64,000 nt of DNA, taken from assembly GCA_964353175.1 (NCBI GenBank), contig CAYGUX010000006.1, positions 45,571 to 109,570 on the forward strand, read 5' to 3'. Below the pieces are notes generated by a model. The model saw only the letters and a program-made list of their open reading frames with translations, was not told the DNA's origin and ran no database searches. This DNA comes from JAIYCX01 sp964353175 (lineage in GTDB: Bacteria; Bdellovibrionota_C; UBA2361; SZUA-149; DAOLCO01). The translations under genes were made by a program, and so were the position numbers. Of this stretch, positions 52,398 to 61,922 are shown one piece after another (positions within the stretch are counted from its first letter, which is position 1; the number at the start of each line of letters is the position of its first letter).

Positions 52398-54163
52398 CCT
52401 ATTTGCCCCACGCTATATATTTTGGCGCTGAACGCTTTGTACCCTGAGCCTAAATCACTTATTACTGCTTTGAAGAGAGCCGATGTACTTGGCTCAATTG
52501 CATTGGGAATTCTTTCTTCTTGAAGGGATAGAATCTCTTCTTTAGTAACCTCTGTTAAACTAACCGGACTGGAGTACTTTTCTAGTTGGTTAGGTATAGG
52601 TACTCTGAGAGTATGGACTAGGGCATGTTTCTCATCGAATGTTCTAGCCTCTAATGTTGGGTTGAGGATCTTCTCTAAGCCAGTATTAAAAATTGTTCCA
52701 GAGACTATCACCATTGGTTCACCTGAACTATCTGGCCTAAGCTCTGCTTTTAGGTGTTTAATCACTAAGGTCATAGGTGGAAGGAATAATTCTGGTGGCG
52801 TGAAGAGCGCAACGGAATCATTTATGAATGATTCTAGGGAATTTAATTTGCCATCCCCGTTTAAAGATTGGCCCCAGCCGAACAGTGCAAAAAGAAATAG
52901 TAGCGGAACGCTCCATGCTTTTAGGAGTGATTTTGTAAAGGGGTGAATGCCATTGGCATTAGAAAGAATTTGTTCAGATGCAACCCCAGTCGCCAGTTTC
53001 GTTTTATTAAAATATGATTTTATGTCTGGGAGTTTAAAGTTAAATTTAGATGAGGTGACTGCGAAGTTTTGGTCGATCTCATCATCTACTGGCTTTAGAA
53101 ACCCTTCTACATCCAGAGCATCTCTTTGCATGACAGTGGTGTGTTTCATGCTCCGATTTAGGTCGGAACTATCGGCAGGGTCTTTAAAGGCAAAGTTATC
53201 GGAAAGAGACTGGGAGTTGTTGTCCTTTATGTTTGCATCATCTATGCTGCTGTTTTGAGTCGGTATAAGGGCATAGCTACTGTCCGATGATGCATCTTCT
53301 TCGTTTTTTTCAATTTTTTCTTTTAAAACATCCCAGCTAGGCCTAAGTGGGGGCGGGCTTTTTACGGTTTCAACCTCTTGATTAGGAATGTTGCTTTCTT
53401 GAATCGGTATATGCGCATGTGATCCTGTGGAAGATCTTTGACTTCCACCTCTAAATATTTTAGAAAAGTCTTCGAGGCCCTCACTAGAGTTGGTAGGTTC
53501 ATTCTTAGTTTCGTCTGTGTCCCAGTTTAAAGAAATGTCATTATCTTGATCTCCAGATTCTCCGTAGATGACATTGTCTAAAGTCTTACTATCGATCCTA
53601 GAGCTAATTGCCGTTTGACTGTCCTTTAAAGAGCTTTCTCCAATTTTCTTTTCAATTGGACTAATTGATTGGCTAGTTGATTCTTGGGCGTTTAAATCTA
53701 TGTCCTCCGATTGTGAAGTCGCTAAATCATGATCCTTGGCTCCACGTGTTATGTTAGTTTGATTAAAACTAAAATCAAGCTGAGTTTCATTTGGAGATGG
53801 AGCCTGTGAGAATCGAGTTGAGTCTTGGCTAGTAGGGTTTGGCGATATTGAAAACTTTTCAAGGTCAATTGAAAAGTCCTTTAAGTAAGAATCTGTTGGA
53901 TCTTCTAATTCCTCAGCCTTTGATGGAGAGTTCTCTGATCCTAGGTCCCATTCGTCTTTTAAGGCTTGCTCTTCTTCGGTAGTTTTCTCCGTAGTGTTTT
54001 TTTCTGCAGGACTTTCCTCGGCATCCTTAGGGTTATCTAACTCCAAGTTGAAGATAGTCTGGCACCTAGAGCATTGAAATTTAGGAGTTTCAATGCCCGC
54101 CAGCTGGCTTTCATTTAATGCAAACTTCGTATTGCAAGAGGGGCATTGGACAATTTTTGTCAT
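52394..54163 (-). CDS. MJ0042 zinc-ribbon/DUF3426 membrane protein
   Basis: 589 residues. N-terminal MJ0042-type zinc ribbon: CPSCNTKFALNESQL then FQCSRCQTIFNLE. A long acidic Ser/Asp/Asn/Glu-rich disordered middle (about 45-400) follows, then one membrane helix (about 418-435, WSVPLLFLFALFGWG). The C-terminal DUF3426 domain reads VSGTIFNTGLEKILNPTLEARTFDE. The layout suggests a cytoplasmic zinc ribbon and a periplasmic beta domain. Such proteins are frequent in deltaproteobacteria, function unknown. It is divergent from rlmB. Confidence 0.9.
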   Translation of the reverse strand: MTKIVQCPSCNTKFALNESQLAGIETPKFQCSRCQTIFNLELDNPKDAEESPAEKNTTEKTTEEEQALKDEWDLGSENSPSKAEELEDPTDSYLKDFSIDLEKFSISPNPTSQDSTRFSQAPSPNETQLDFSFNQTNITRGAKDHDLATSQSEDIDLNAQESTSQSISPIEKKIGESSLKDSQTAISSRIDSKTLDNVIYGESGDQDNDISLNWDTDETKNEPTNSSEGLEDFSKIFRGGSQRSSTGSHAHIPIQESNIPNQEVETVKSPPPLRPSWDVLKEKIEKNEEDASSDSSYALIPTQNSSIDDANIKDNNSQSLSDNFAFKDPADSSDLNRSMKHTTVMQRDALDVEGFLKPVDDEIDQNFAVTSSKFNFKLPDIKSYFNKTKLATGVASEQILSNANGIHPFTKSLLKAWSVPLLFLFALFGWGQSLNGDGKLNSLESFINDSVALFTPPELFLPPMTLVIKHLKAELRPDSSGEPMVIVSGTIFNTGLEKILNPTLEARTFDEKHALVHTLRVPIPNQLEKYSSPVSLTEVTKEEILSLQEERIPNAIEPSTSALFKAVISDLGSGYKAFSAKIYSVGQIG

Positions 54164-54252
54164 TAGAAAAATTAAATCGCTTGAGGATGTGTAAAATTAA
54201 TTAGTTTGGTGTAGAATACATTAGAAAATGAACTTAGAAAAGAACAAAAGTT

Positions 54253-54990
54253 ATGGAAACAACTATACTATTCGGTAGAAGGCCAGTAGAAGAGCTGTTA
54301 AGACACAAACCTTCGAGCATCAATAAAATCATAATGTACTCTGGATTTAAGATGCCTATTGAATTTGAAGGGATTCTTTCAAAGATTGAAGTCCATAGAA
54401 TGGATCAGGAGTTTTTTAGGGCGAAGGAAAGAGAACATAAGATCAAGAATTCTCAAGGTGTGATTGCTTATATTTCAGATAGCGTAGCGGTTCCTTTTAG
54501 TGATCTTTTAGAAATCGGAAAAAGTTCTGAATTTAAAGTTTTAGTTGCTTTAGATCAGATCCAAGATCCTCATAACTTAGGTGCAATATTTAGAGTGTGT
54601 GATGCTGTAGGTGTGGCTGGATTGTTTTATACTGCGGATAGGAGTGCTGGATTGAGTACCATCGCTCGGAAGGTAAGTGCTGGCGCTTCTGAGTTTTTAG
54701 ATTTTAGTGAGGTTAAGAACTTGGCTAGAAGTCTAGAGCAAGCAAAGAAAGAAGGATACTTAGTTTATGGCACTAGTCTAGAAGAGTCTAGTCAATCTAT
54801 ATATGAGGCTGTATATTCAGAACCAATGATTTTGGTCTTAGGTTCTGAGGGGGACGGAATGAGAAAACAAACCAAAGATCTTTGCGATGCATTTATTAAT
54901 ATCCCTATGCATGGCTCAGTTCAGTCTTTAAATGTGTCAACCTCTGCGAGTGCCGTATTGTTTGAGTTGAGACGTAGGCTTAAGGGTTAA
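54253..54990 (+). CDS. rlmB: 23S rRNA (guanosine-2'-O)-methyltransferase RlmB (TrmH/SpoU family)
   Basis: 245 residues. An N-terminal RNA-binding substrate domain (TILFGRRPVEELLRHKPSSI) is followed by the SPOUT knot: ALDQIQDPHNLGAIFRVCDAVGV, MILVLGSEGDGMRKQTKDLCD and IPMHGSVQSLNVSTSASAVLFEL. It methylates 23S rRNA G2251 by analogy; other TrmH-family targets are possible. It is followed by trpS, 32 bases on, in one operon. Confidence 0.92.
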   Translation: METTILFGRRPVEELLRHKPSSINKIIMYSGFKMPIEFEGILSKIEVHRMDQEFFRAKEREHKIKNSQGVIAYISDSVAVPFSDLLEIGKSSEFKVLVALDQIQDPHNLGAIFRVCDAVGVAGLFYTADRSAGLSTIARKVSAGASEFLDFSEVKNLARSLEQAKKEGYLVYGTSLEESSQSIYEAVYSEPMILVLGSEGDGMRKQTKDLCDAFINIPMHGSVQSLNVSTSASAVLFELRRRLKG

Positions 54991-55022
54991 TCAGAAATTT
55001 TTGAAAGAAGCATAAGGATTAT

Positions 55023-56000
55023 ATGGCTAAGCAGTTAGTATTAAGTGGCATTCAACCTACCTCAGGGCAGGTACATCTAGGGAATTATCTGGGAGCTATG
55101 AAGAGGATGCTTGCATTGCAGTCCACTAACCCGATGTTGCTTTGTGTTGTTGATATGCATGCATTGACTACAGTCGAAAAAGGTTCTGATTTGAGAGAGT
55201 ATTCTAAGTCCTTGGGGGCAACATATTTAGCCCTTGGATTAGGTGAAGGCGATACCCTTGTTTTTAAGCAATCTGATGTCCCGGAGGTGTGTGAGTTGAC
55301 TTGGTATTTTGCCTGCCAGTTTCCCTTGGGATTGTTAGAGCGAGCACATGCTTTTAAGGATAAAAAGGGTAAGAATGAACAAGTGAATTCTGGCTTGCTA
55401 TTTTATCCCATATTAATGGCTGCAGATATATTGTTGTATAAAACGAACCTTGTGCCAGTTGGGAAGGATCAGAAACAGCACCTAGAAATGGCTAGAGAAA
55501 TTGCTGAAAAATTTAACCATAAGTATGGTACAAGCTTCCCCCTACCAGAACCTTTAATTGATGAAGATACTGGTGTGATCACTGGCCTTGACGGGAGAAA
55601 GATGTCCAAGAGTTATAATAACTATATTGGACTATTTGAGAGTGAGAAGGAAATTCTAAAGAAGGCAAAAAAAATAGTTACTGATTCTAAGGGTGTCGAG
55701 GATATTAAAAACCCTGATGAGTGTAATGTGTTTAACTTATATAAATTTTTTGGTACCGCTGACGAAGTATCTGAAATGAGAGAGTCTTACATGAAAGGTG
55801 GAATGGGTTATGGGACGGCGAAAGTAGAGTTAGCAAGAGTCATAAATAGGGAAGTAGCGCCGTTCAGGGATAGGTATGAGCACTTTATGTCTCATCCAAC
55901 GGAAATTTATAGTTTCTTAGATGCTGGAGCGAATAAGGCAAGGTCGATTGCGTCAGAGACCATGAGAGAAGTACGAGATGCCGTCGGAGTATCTAAGTAA
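55023..56000 (+). CDS. trpS: Tryptophanyl-tRNA synthetase
   Basis: 325 residues, class I. GIQPTSGQVHLGNYLGAM carries the HIGH-equivalent HLGNY; then the TrpRS segment ILMAADILLYKTNLVPVGKDQKQHLEMARE; GRKMSKSYNNYIGLF carries the KMSKS loop. Full length and typical. It follows rlmB with a short gap. Confidence 0.97.
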   Translation: MAKQLVLSGIQPTSGQVHLGNYLGAMKRMLALQSTNPMLLCVVDMHALTTVEKGSDLREYSKSLGATYLALGLGEGDTLVFKQSDVPEVCELTWYFACQFPLGLLERAHAFKDKKGKNEQVNSGLLFYPILMAADILLYKTNLVPVGKDQKQHLEMAREIAEKFNHKYGTSFPLPEPLIDEDTGVITGLDGRKMSKSYNNYIGLFESEKEILKKAKKIVTDSKGVEDIKNPDECNVFNLYKFFGTADEVSEMRESYMKGGMGYGTAKVELARVINREVAPFRDRYEHFMSHPTEIYSFLDAGANKARSIASETMREVRDAVGVSK

Positions 56001-56093
56001 TTACAGCGACTTAGATTTCTATTGACTTAAACCTCATTTTTCTTCAGATTAGGGTGGGTAAGTAGTAAGTTTTAAGCATAAGGGAGATAGGAA

Positions 56094-56423
56094 ATGAATA
56101 CAGAGGTGTTGGTTACAAAGTTGGTAGAGTCATTCGATGATCTTGATCGTTGCATCGCTATGACTAAGGAGGTTCTATCTCAGAGAACAGGTGTTCCAGA
56201 AGATGTTTACGAAAGAATTACACAATATTCTGATATTGTAGTGAAGCAAAGAACATTAACAGAAGATTTAAAAGATTATCTGAAAAATGAAAATTGGACA
56301 GAGGTTACCCGTCACGTAAAACTCATTAATGGTTTGTCTTCAATGATTAGAGATGATGCTCAGGCCATATTGTCAGGTGCAAGAACAGTAAGTGAAAAAG
56401 TTAAAACTGAGTTGTTAGCTTAG
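56094..56423 (+). CDS. Small helical protein of unknown function
   Basis: 109 residues, nearly all alpha-helical by composition (LVESFDDLDRCIAMTKEVLSQ and TEDLKDYLKNENWTEVTRHVKL). No signal, membrane segment or metal motif. A strong AGGA element four bases before the ATG supports translation. I do not recognise the family; lengths and helical content recall small adaptor or flagellar-chaperone-like proteins, without proof. It is followed by a 9-bp GC-rich hairpin at 56433-56458. Confidence 0.75.
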   Translation: MNTEVLVTKLVESFDDLDRCIAMTKEVLSQRTGVPEDVYERITQYSDIVVKQRTLTEDLKDYLKNENWTEVTRHVKLINGLSSMIRDDAQAILSGARTVSEKVKTELLA

Positions 56424-56432
56424 TCAAGATAG

Positions 56433-56458
56433 GTCGGTCGAGTGGGGATTCGACCGAC
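56433..56458 (+). terminator. GC-rich hairpin downstream of the helical protein gene
   Basis: A perfect 9-bp stem GTCGGTCGA/TCGACCGAC with an 8-base loop, ten bases after the stop. It lacks a clear T-run, so it may be a weak terminator or mRNA-stability element. Confidence 0.5.
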
Positions 56459-56503
56459 ATATGGTAATTAATCGTATAGAAGATCAATATTTGAAAAAGC
56501 AAG

Positions 56504-56524
56504 TTTTGCAACAGACCCATAATG
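56504..56524. repeat. Left copy of a 21-bp direct repeat, IS6-end-like
   Basis: TTTTGCAACAGACCCATAATG. Its complement reads GGGTCTGTTGCAAAA, close to IS6-family terminal repeats of the form GG-N2-CTGTTGCAAA. It matches 60007-60027 at 19 of 21 positions in the same orientation. Confidence 0.6.
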
Positions 56525-56597
56525 ACTAGTATTGTCTCAAGATCACAATTTCGGTGGGTTAGGGTGAGCTAAGAATGACGAAAGTATACTAAAACTA

Positions 56598-57770
56598 TTG
56601 AGCAAAGTCATTTTTCCACAATTAATATGTACCCGTAGGGGCTTTTTGCTCTCAACAATCTATGGATTAGTAGCGATTCCTAGCGCTAAATCTAAGTTTC
56701 AATTTTTCGAGCCTATCTTTAGGAAGCATCAAGAAGAGTCTTTGTATCTGAGTTCAGCTAACAAAAATAAAAAAAGTTATATTGTAGGCCTCGATTATAA
56801 TGGGAAGATTCATTTTGAAATTCCTGTAGGCGCGCGTTGTCATGGAGTAGCTACCCACCCAATAAAAAATCACATAGTAACAGTTTATCCCAAACGACCT
56901 GGATACATAGCCTACGTTGTTGATTTTAAATCTGGTCAAGTCAAACATCAATTTTCGACAGCTTCGAATAGGTATTTCTATGGTCACGGAACCTATTCTC
57001 TGGATGGAAAATATTTATTTACGTCTGAAAATGATTTTGCCAAAAAAAGAGGCTTAATCTCTATTAGGGAAACAAATACTTATAAAGTGATTGAAGAAAT
57101 GAATTCAGGTGGGATAGGGCCACATGAATTAATTGCACTTTCAGATGGAAAAAATTTAGCAATTGCTAATGGAGGTTTATTTGAACATCCTAATGTCGGT
57201 GATGGGAGAGAGAAGTTAAATATTGATACGATGGATCCCTCTCTTGTGATTTTAGAAGTAGGGACTAAAAAAGTCATTGAATCACTTAAACCTAAAGACC
57301 ATTTTATGGGTCTCCGCCATCTTTCTGTTACGCAGGATTTAAAAATCTTGAGCGCCATACAATATGAAGGGGAGAACATCTCTAAATCTCCTTTAGTTTC
57401 TTTATATCAAGGAGGGGAGCTTGAGTATCTTCATTTGCCAGAGTATCTAGCGAATAGAACGAAAGGATATGCATTAAGTATTCAAAGTGTAAATGATCTA
57501 GTGGCGGTAAGTTTCTCCAAAGGTGATTTCGTAGCTTTTTGGCGAATTAGTAGTAAGGAGTTTTTAGGATATTTTGAAGTTAAAGATCCAGGAGGAATAT
57601 CTCTAAGTCCAGATAATAAGTCATTCTTACTAAGTTCAAGCTACGGATCTATTAGTAGAATTGATATTTCTTCAATATCGAAGGGAGTAGGAAATAAAAT
57701 AGGAGCCGATAGTACGATTATTAACGATGAAAATATTCGTTGGGATAATCATATCATTAAAGTGGCTTAG
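56598..57770 (+). CDS. DUF1513 family Tat-exported beta-propeller protein
   Basis: 390 residues. The N terminus has a twin-arginine motif (CTRRGFLLST) and hydrophobic core, so it should be exported folded. The rest reads as a beta-propeller: GVATHPIKNHIVTVYPKRPGY, YGHGTYSLDGKYLFTSEND, GIGPHELIALSDGKNLAIANGG, MGLRHLSVTQDLKILSAIQYEG, which is the DUF1513 pattern. Family members often accompany imelysin-type iron-uptake genes, absent here. The TTG at 56598 is the only start that keeps the signal peptide, and it lacks a ribosome site. The gene lies within the segment bounded by the IS6-like repeats. Confidence 0.85.
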   Translation: MSKVIFPQLICTRRGFLLSTIYGLVAIPSAKSKFQFFEPIFRKHQEESLYLSSANKNKKSYIVGLDYNGKIHFEIPVGARCHGVATHPIKNHIVTVYPKRPGYIAYVVDFKSGQVKHQFSTASNRYFYGHGTYSLDGKYLFTSENDFAKKRGLISIRETNTYKVIEEMNSGGIGPHELIALSDGKNLAIANGGLFEHPNVGDGREKLNIDTMDPSLVILEVGTKKVIESLKPKDHFMGLRHLSVTQDLKILSAIQYEGENISKSPLVSLYQGGELEYLHLPEYLANRTKGYALSIQSVNDLVAVSFSKGDFVAFWRISSKEFLGYFEVKDPGGISLSPDNKSFLLSSSYGSISRIDISSISKGVGNKIGADSTIINDENIRWDNHIIKVA

Positions 57771-57938
57771 TTGAGGTTCCTTGTGACATCTTGCACCGAT
57801 TGGTAGCGCACACCTACCATCCTATGTACCTATTTATAAAAAGCCTTAAATTTGATAGTTAAACTATCTTAATAGAATTGGTTAAAACTAGACAAGAGTC
57901 TTAGACTAATTCTGTATCAACCGAAATACGAAGGACGA

Positions 57939-59870
57939 ATGAACGCAAAAGAAGTTAGTTTAGAAAGTTGGGTTACCCGAAATATTGACTTTGTCCGAAG
58001 TGTGGTTGCTGGAGCCATATTGCTAGTGGCATGGATTTTAGAAAGTTGGACTACCCTGCCCGATTGGGTAGTAATTCTAATCTATCTTTGCTCCTACGGA
58101 TTTGGTGCTTATGAAGTAATCGTAGGAATGGTTTCCCGTCTCAGAGAAAGAAGATTCTCTTTTGACATTGATTTACTTATGTTGCTTGCTGCTATTGGTG
58201 CGGCTTCCATTGGGGAATGGGTTGAGGGTGGATTTTTATTATTTCTTTTTTCTCTTGCTAATGCCGGAGAACATTACGCTTTAGGTAAAGCTCGCAATGC
58301 GATTAATTCTTTATCTGAATTGGTACCGACACAGGTGCGAGTACTTAAAAATAATAAAGAGTCCGAGATTCCGATTGATCAAGTCTCTATTAATGACATA
58401 GCTATTGTGCGTCCTGGTGAACGTATCCCTGTAGATGGCATAGTTCGGGCAGGGTTCTCTACGGTAAATCAAGCTCCAATTACCGGTGAGTCCGTTCCTG
58501 TTGAGAAGAGCGATGGAGATGAAGTGTTCGCCGGAACTCTTAATGGAGAAGGGGCTCTGGAGATTTTAACTACACGCGCCTTAGGAGACAGAACATTAGA
58601 TCGAGTTATTCAATTGGTAGAGGAAGCACAAACACAAAAAGCTCCCACTCAACTTTTTACAGATCGATTTCAAAAGGTCTTTGTCCCTTTGACGATTATC
58701 GTAGATATACTTCTAATAACCTTACCTCCTTTATTAGGTATTTGGACGTTTTATGAAAGTTTCTATCGGGCAATGTCACTTCTCGTCGCGGCCTCACCTT
58801 GTGCGCTTGCGCTTGGAACTCCTGCAACAGTTTTGGCAGGGATTGCGCAAGCTGCGCGCTTTGGAGTCCTTATTAAAGGCGGTGAACATCTTGAGAATTT
58901 AGGTACAGTAACTGCGATTGCTTTCGACAAGACAGGAACCATCACTGTAGGTAAGCCTGCAGTAATGGAAGTTCGTCTTACTGAGGGAGTAACTACTGAA
59001 GAAATATTTATGATTGCTGCTACAGTTGAGCATCGGTCACAGCATCCATTGGCAAGAGCAATTGTAGATAGAGCAGAAGAGCTTGGTTTAGAGCTTGGCA
59101 AGCCAGGGGAAGTACAGAGCGTTACTGGGCGCGGACTGCGCTCTACAATTGATGAAGTAGAGATTGCAATTGGAACGTTGGGACTTTGGGAGATTGATGG
59201 GGTAGATATACCTGAGGTGATTCGCGGGTTTGTTCTTGAGTTGCAAGACGCTGGAAATAGTACTGTGGTTGTTCGTAGAGCAGAGGATTGGTTAGGAGTT
59301 ATTGGAATAGCTGATCGCCCTAGACTAACTGCTAAATCAACATTAATGAAATTGCGAGAATTGGGTATTAAGCCATTAGTAATGTTGACCGGAGATAACG
59401 AAGGGGTAGGACAGGCTATTGGCAGAGAAGTTGGAATTGATGAAGTCCACTCCGGTCTTCTACCTGAGGACAAGGTAGGGAAATTGCGTGAACTGGAGAG
59501 AAAATATGGGCGAATCGCCATGATAGGTGATGGCGTGAATGATGCTCCAGCAATTGCAACTGCGACAGTTGGTATTGCTATGGGAGGAGCAGGATCAGCC
59601 GTAGCCTTAGAAACAGCCGATGTTGTATTAATGGGAGATGATTTGTCACGACTTCCATTTGCAATAGCACTTTCGCGGAAAAGTAGAACGGTAATTCGAC
59701 AGAATCTTTTCTTTGCTTTGGGAGTCATCGCTATTCTTGTAGTCTCATCGATATTTGGATTTATGAGTATAGGCCCGACAGTTGTGATACACGAGGGAAG
59801 TACTTTGCTCGTTATAGCAAATGCCCTTCGTTTGTTAAACTTTAATGGACTAATAGCGAAAAGCGATTAG
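57939..59870 (+). CDS. P1B-4 type heavy-metal transporting P-type ATPase
   Basis: 643 residues. Transmembrane domain from about 15, with no N-terminal metal-binding domain. Actuator motif APITGESVPVEK; membrane metal site S-P-C in AASPCALALGTPA near 286; phosphorylated D330 in FDKTGTITVG; HP motif in HRSQHPLARAI; hinge MLTGDNEG and MIGDGVNDAPAI. The last helix carries H-E-G-S-T (near 617). S-P-C plus HEGxT defines the P1B-4 group (CoaT/CtpD), which exports Co, Fe or Zn. Base composition looks a little richer in G and C than neighbours, and IS-like repeats bound the segment, hinting at transfer. Confidence 0.94.
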   Translation: MNAKEVSLESWVTRNIDFVRSVVAGAILLVAWILESWTTLPDWVVILIYLCSYGFGAYEVIVGMVSRLRERRFSFDIDLLMLLAAIGAASIGEWVEGGFLLFLFSLANAGEHYALGKARNAINSLSELVPTQVRVLKNNKESEIPIDQVSINDIAIVRPGERIPVDGIVRAGFSTVNQAPITGESVPVEKSDGDEVFAGTLNGEGALEILTTRALGDRTLDRVIQLVEEAQTQKAPTQLFTDRFQKVFVPLTIIVDILLITLPPLLGIWTFYESFYRAMSLLVAASPCALALGTPATVLAGIAQAARFGVLIKGGEHLENLGTVTAIAFDKTGTITVGKPAVMEVRLTEGVTTEEIFMIAATVEHRSQHPLARAIVDRAEELGLELGKPGEVQSVTGRGLRSTIDEVEIAIGTLGLWEIDGVDIPEVIRGFVLELQDAGNSTVVVRRAEDWLGVIGIADRPRLTAKSTLMKLRELGIKPLVMLTGDNEGVGQAIGREVGIDEVHSGLLPEDKVGKLRELERKYGRIAMIGDGVNDAPAIATATVGIAMGGAGSAVALETADVVLMGDDLSRLPFAIALSRKSRTVIRQNLFFALGVIAILVVSSIFGFMSIGPTVVIHEGSTLLVIANALRLLNFNGLIAKSD

Positions 59871-60441
59871 TTTTATGGCATATGTGGTTCAATATCTTTT
59901 GAGATATTTGATAAATCTCAGGCCTATAAATAGATGTAAACACCTAGCATGACTATTCTAACTTGCAATAGTCGCTGGGGCTTGCTGAAAAATAGGATGT
60001 TCTTCATTTCGCAACAGGCCCATAATGCAAGTTAAGTATTTCAAAGTAGTATAGTTTTTATTCTTTCTTTTTTTACAAATCTTTCGATGTGCGAATGGAA
60101 AAGAGTGATAGAGAATGTCTCTGGCTTTGCCTGGACAGATACAGGATTCTCTACGAGATGGTATAATGATAGAAAGATAGCACATGACGAAGTTTTTATT
60201 GCCGACTTAAAGCAAAAAACATTTAATAAGGACAGGCTGGTGCCTTATCGGTATATGGTTTTTTGTGCAGGCAACTAAGGTTCCGATATTTAAGGTTCTT
60301 TAACCTTAAATCCATGAGGAAATACTTTCAGGTATTCTTTAATAGCGAACTCTGAGCATTAACTGACTAAAAGTCTTGTTAATGTAGTAGATTAGATCAT
60401 CCGACTATAACATCAGGATAAATAATGCCAACAGGTTTAAA
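59871..60441. other. 571-base gap with insertion-sequence-like debris
   Basis: Contains the right copy of the 21-bp repeat (60007-60027). Beside it, a minus-strand frame (59958-60185) ends CIMGLLRNEEHPIFQQAP, which looks like mobile-element edge sequence. A 63-codon plus-strand frame at 60087-60278 has no ribosome site and follows a T-rich tract; it may be a gene fragment. From 60280 to 60441 only the promoter region of the FtsH-like gene is expected. Confidence 0.5.
60007..60027. repeat. Right copy of the 21-bp direct repeat, IS6-end-like
   Basis: TTTCGCAACAGGCCCATAATG, 19 of 21 identical to 56504-56524 and in the same orientation. Together they bracket about 3.5 kb holding the DUF1513 and P1B-4 ATPase genes. 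Confidence 0.6.
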
Positions 60442-61920
60442 ATGGATCGATATAGAAAGAAAAAAATACTTGGAGTTTTAGTTTGGCTTGGAATATTTTT
60501 TCTAACTTTTTCTTATAACCTCAAACCTTCTGTTCCTGAAAACGTAAAAGGTAGCTATCTCTTCTATCAGGAAGTTGAAGAAGGAAAAATTCAAAGTGTG
60601 ACCATTAACTATCCAGCTCATGAAATTTATGTTTACCCTAAGTCTACGGAAGCGCCATACTTAGTGAATTTTACAGATGTGGATGAAGATGAAATTGAGT
60701 TGTTATATCAAAGTGATATTAGGATTGATTATGCGCAGGCAGGTTTTGCCGATAAATTTTACAATACTATCGTTAGTACTCTCTCTAGTGAGACCTTCCT
60801 AAACTTGATTCCGTTGTTCTTTCTATTTTTTGTTTTTTTCTTTATTTTTAAAAATGGATTCGGCACCAAAGGCGGGATCCTGCCTTCTATTAAAAATGCC
60901 AAAGATAAAATCGTAACCAAAGGCACCGATGTCACCTTCGAAGATATCGGCGGCCTGGAGGATATGAAAGAAGGTGTTAAGGATATTATTGCCTACTTTA
61001 ATGAACCTAAACCTTGGATTGAGGCTGGAGTAAGATTGCCTAGGGGTGTTATTTTGGAAGGGCCTCCAGGTACTGGTAAAACTCTGTTTGCGAGAGCTTT
61101 AGCGAGTGAAGCCAAGGCAACATTCTTTTCAACTTCTGGTCCAGAATTCACTGAGATGTTTGTAGGAGTGGGTGCTGCGCGCGTTAGAGATTTATTTGAG
61201 AATGCAAAAACAAATTCTCCTGCAATTATATTTATCGATGAGATAGATGCGATTGGAAAGAAGCGACATAGTACGCATATGATGGGGTCGGATGAGTGGG
61301 ATAATACTTTAAATCAGTTGCTTGCTTGTATGGATGGATTTCAAAAATTAGAAAGGGTGCTAGTTGTAGGTGCTACAAATAGACTGGATGTTCTTGATCC
61401 AGCTCTTCTTAGAGCCGGCAGATTCGATAGGAATTTTTCATTTTCTAATTTACCAATTGAAACTAAAACAAAGATTTTTGAAGTTCATTTGCGTGAACGA
61501 AAGCTCGAAGATGGCCTATACCTTAATGACGTGTCTAGTATTGCACCAGAGATTACCGGAGCTGAGATTGAAACCATGGTTAATGAAGCTTCTATGTTCG
61601 CGGTAAGGCGGTTTCTGGATCTAAAGGAGAAGGAACCTAGTGCAACTTTAGCCATAACTCTCGATGACTTTAGAAAAGCCTACCTAGGCATAAAGAGTAA
61701 ACAATTTATAAATTCAAAAATTGATAAATTAATGCTTGATTCTAGTTCTCAGTTTATTCAATGTGAAGAGGAGCTGGGAGTAGAGTTAGAGTTAAGTGAG
61801 AAGGTTTGTTTTACGGGCACTATTATTTGGGCAAATAATAGTATGATTAAGTTGAGGGATAGCTCGGGGGATGAACGAATTATTGTAAAGAATAGTATTC
61901 TAAGTTTAAAGTCTGTATAG
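60442..61920 (+). CDS. FtsH-like AAA+ ATPase lacking the protease domain
   Basis: 492 residues. It keeps FtsH architecture up to the AAA module. A first membrane helix (about 9-25), a small periplasmic FtsH-extracellular domain (26-118) and a second helix (119-137) come first. Next are TFEDIGGLEDMKEGVKDII, Walker A GPPGTGKT (207-214), the pore motif MFVGVGA (about 239-245), Walker B IIFIDEIDA (262-270) and the second region of homology ATNRLDVLDPALLRAGRFDR. After the AAA lid, the zinc protease domain (HEXXH) is absent. It is replaced by about 60 residues including a possible small beta domain (VCFTGTIIWANNSMIKLRD). Probably an unfoldase or chaperone rather than a protease. Two bases from the site-2 protease gene. 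Confidence 0.92.
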   Translation: MDRYRKKKILGVLVWLGIFFLTFSYNLKPSVPENVKGSYLFYQEVEEGKIQSVTINYPAHEIYVYPKSTEAPYLVNFTDVDEDEIELLYQSDIRIDYAQAGFADKFYNTIVSTLSSETFLNLIPLFFLFFVFFFIFKNGFGTKGGILPSIKNAKDKIVTKGTDVTFEDIGGLEDMKEGVKDIIAYFNEPKPWIEAGVRLPRGVILEGPPGTGKTLFARALASEAKATFFSTSGPEFTEMFVGVGAARVRDLFENAKTNSPAIIFIDEIDAIGKKRHSTHMMGSDEWDNTLNQLLACMDGFQKLERVLVVGATNRLDVLDPALLRAGRFDRNFSFSNLPIETKTKIFEVHLRERKLEDGLYLNDVSSIAPEITGAEIETMVNEASMFAVRRFLDLKEKEPSATLAITLDDFRKAYLGIKSKQFINSKIDKLMLDSSSQFIQCEEELGVELELSEKVCFTGTIIWANNSMIKLRDSSGDERIIVKNSILSLKSV

Positions 61921-61922
61921 TT

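Noticed and set aside
58763..59728. 321-codon minus-strand frame opposite the P-type ATPase
   Set aside because: Long antisense shadow of a well-supported gene; Pro/Ser/Thr-rich, no motifs.
60087..60278. 63-codon plus-strand frame
   Set aside because: No ribosome site and no recognisable domain; at most a gene fragment beside mobile-element debris.
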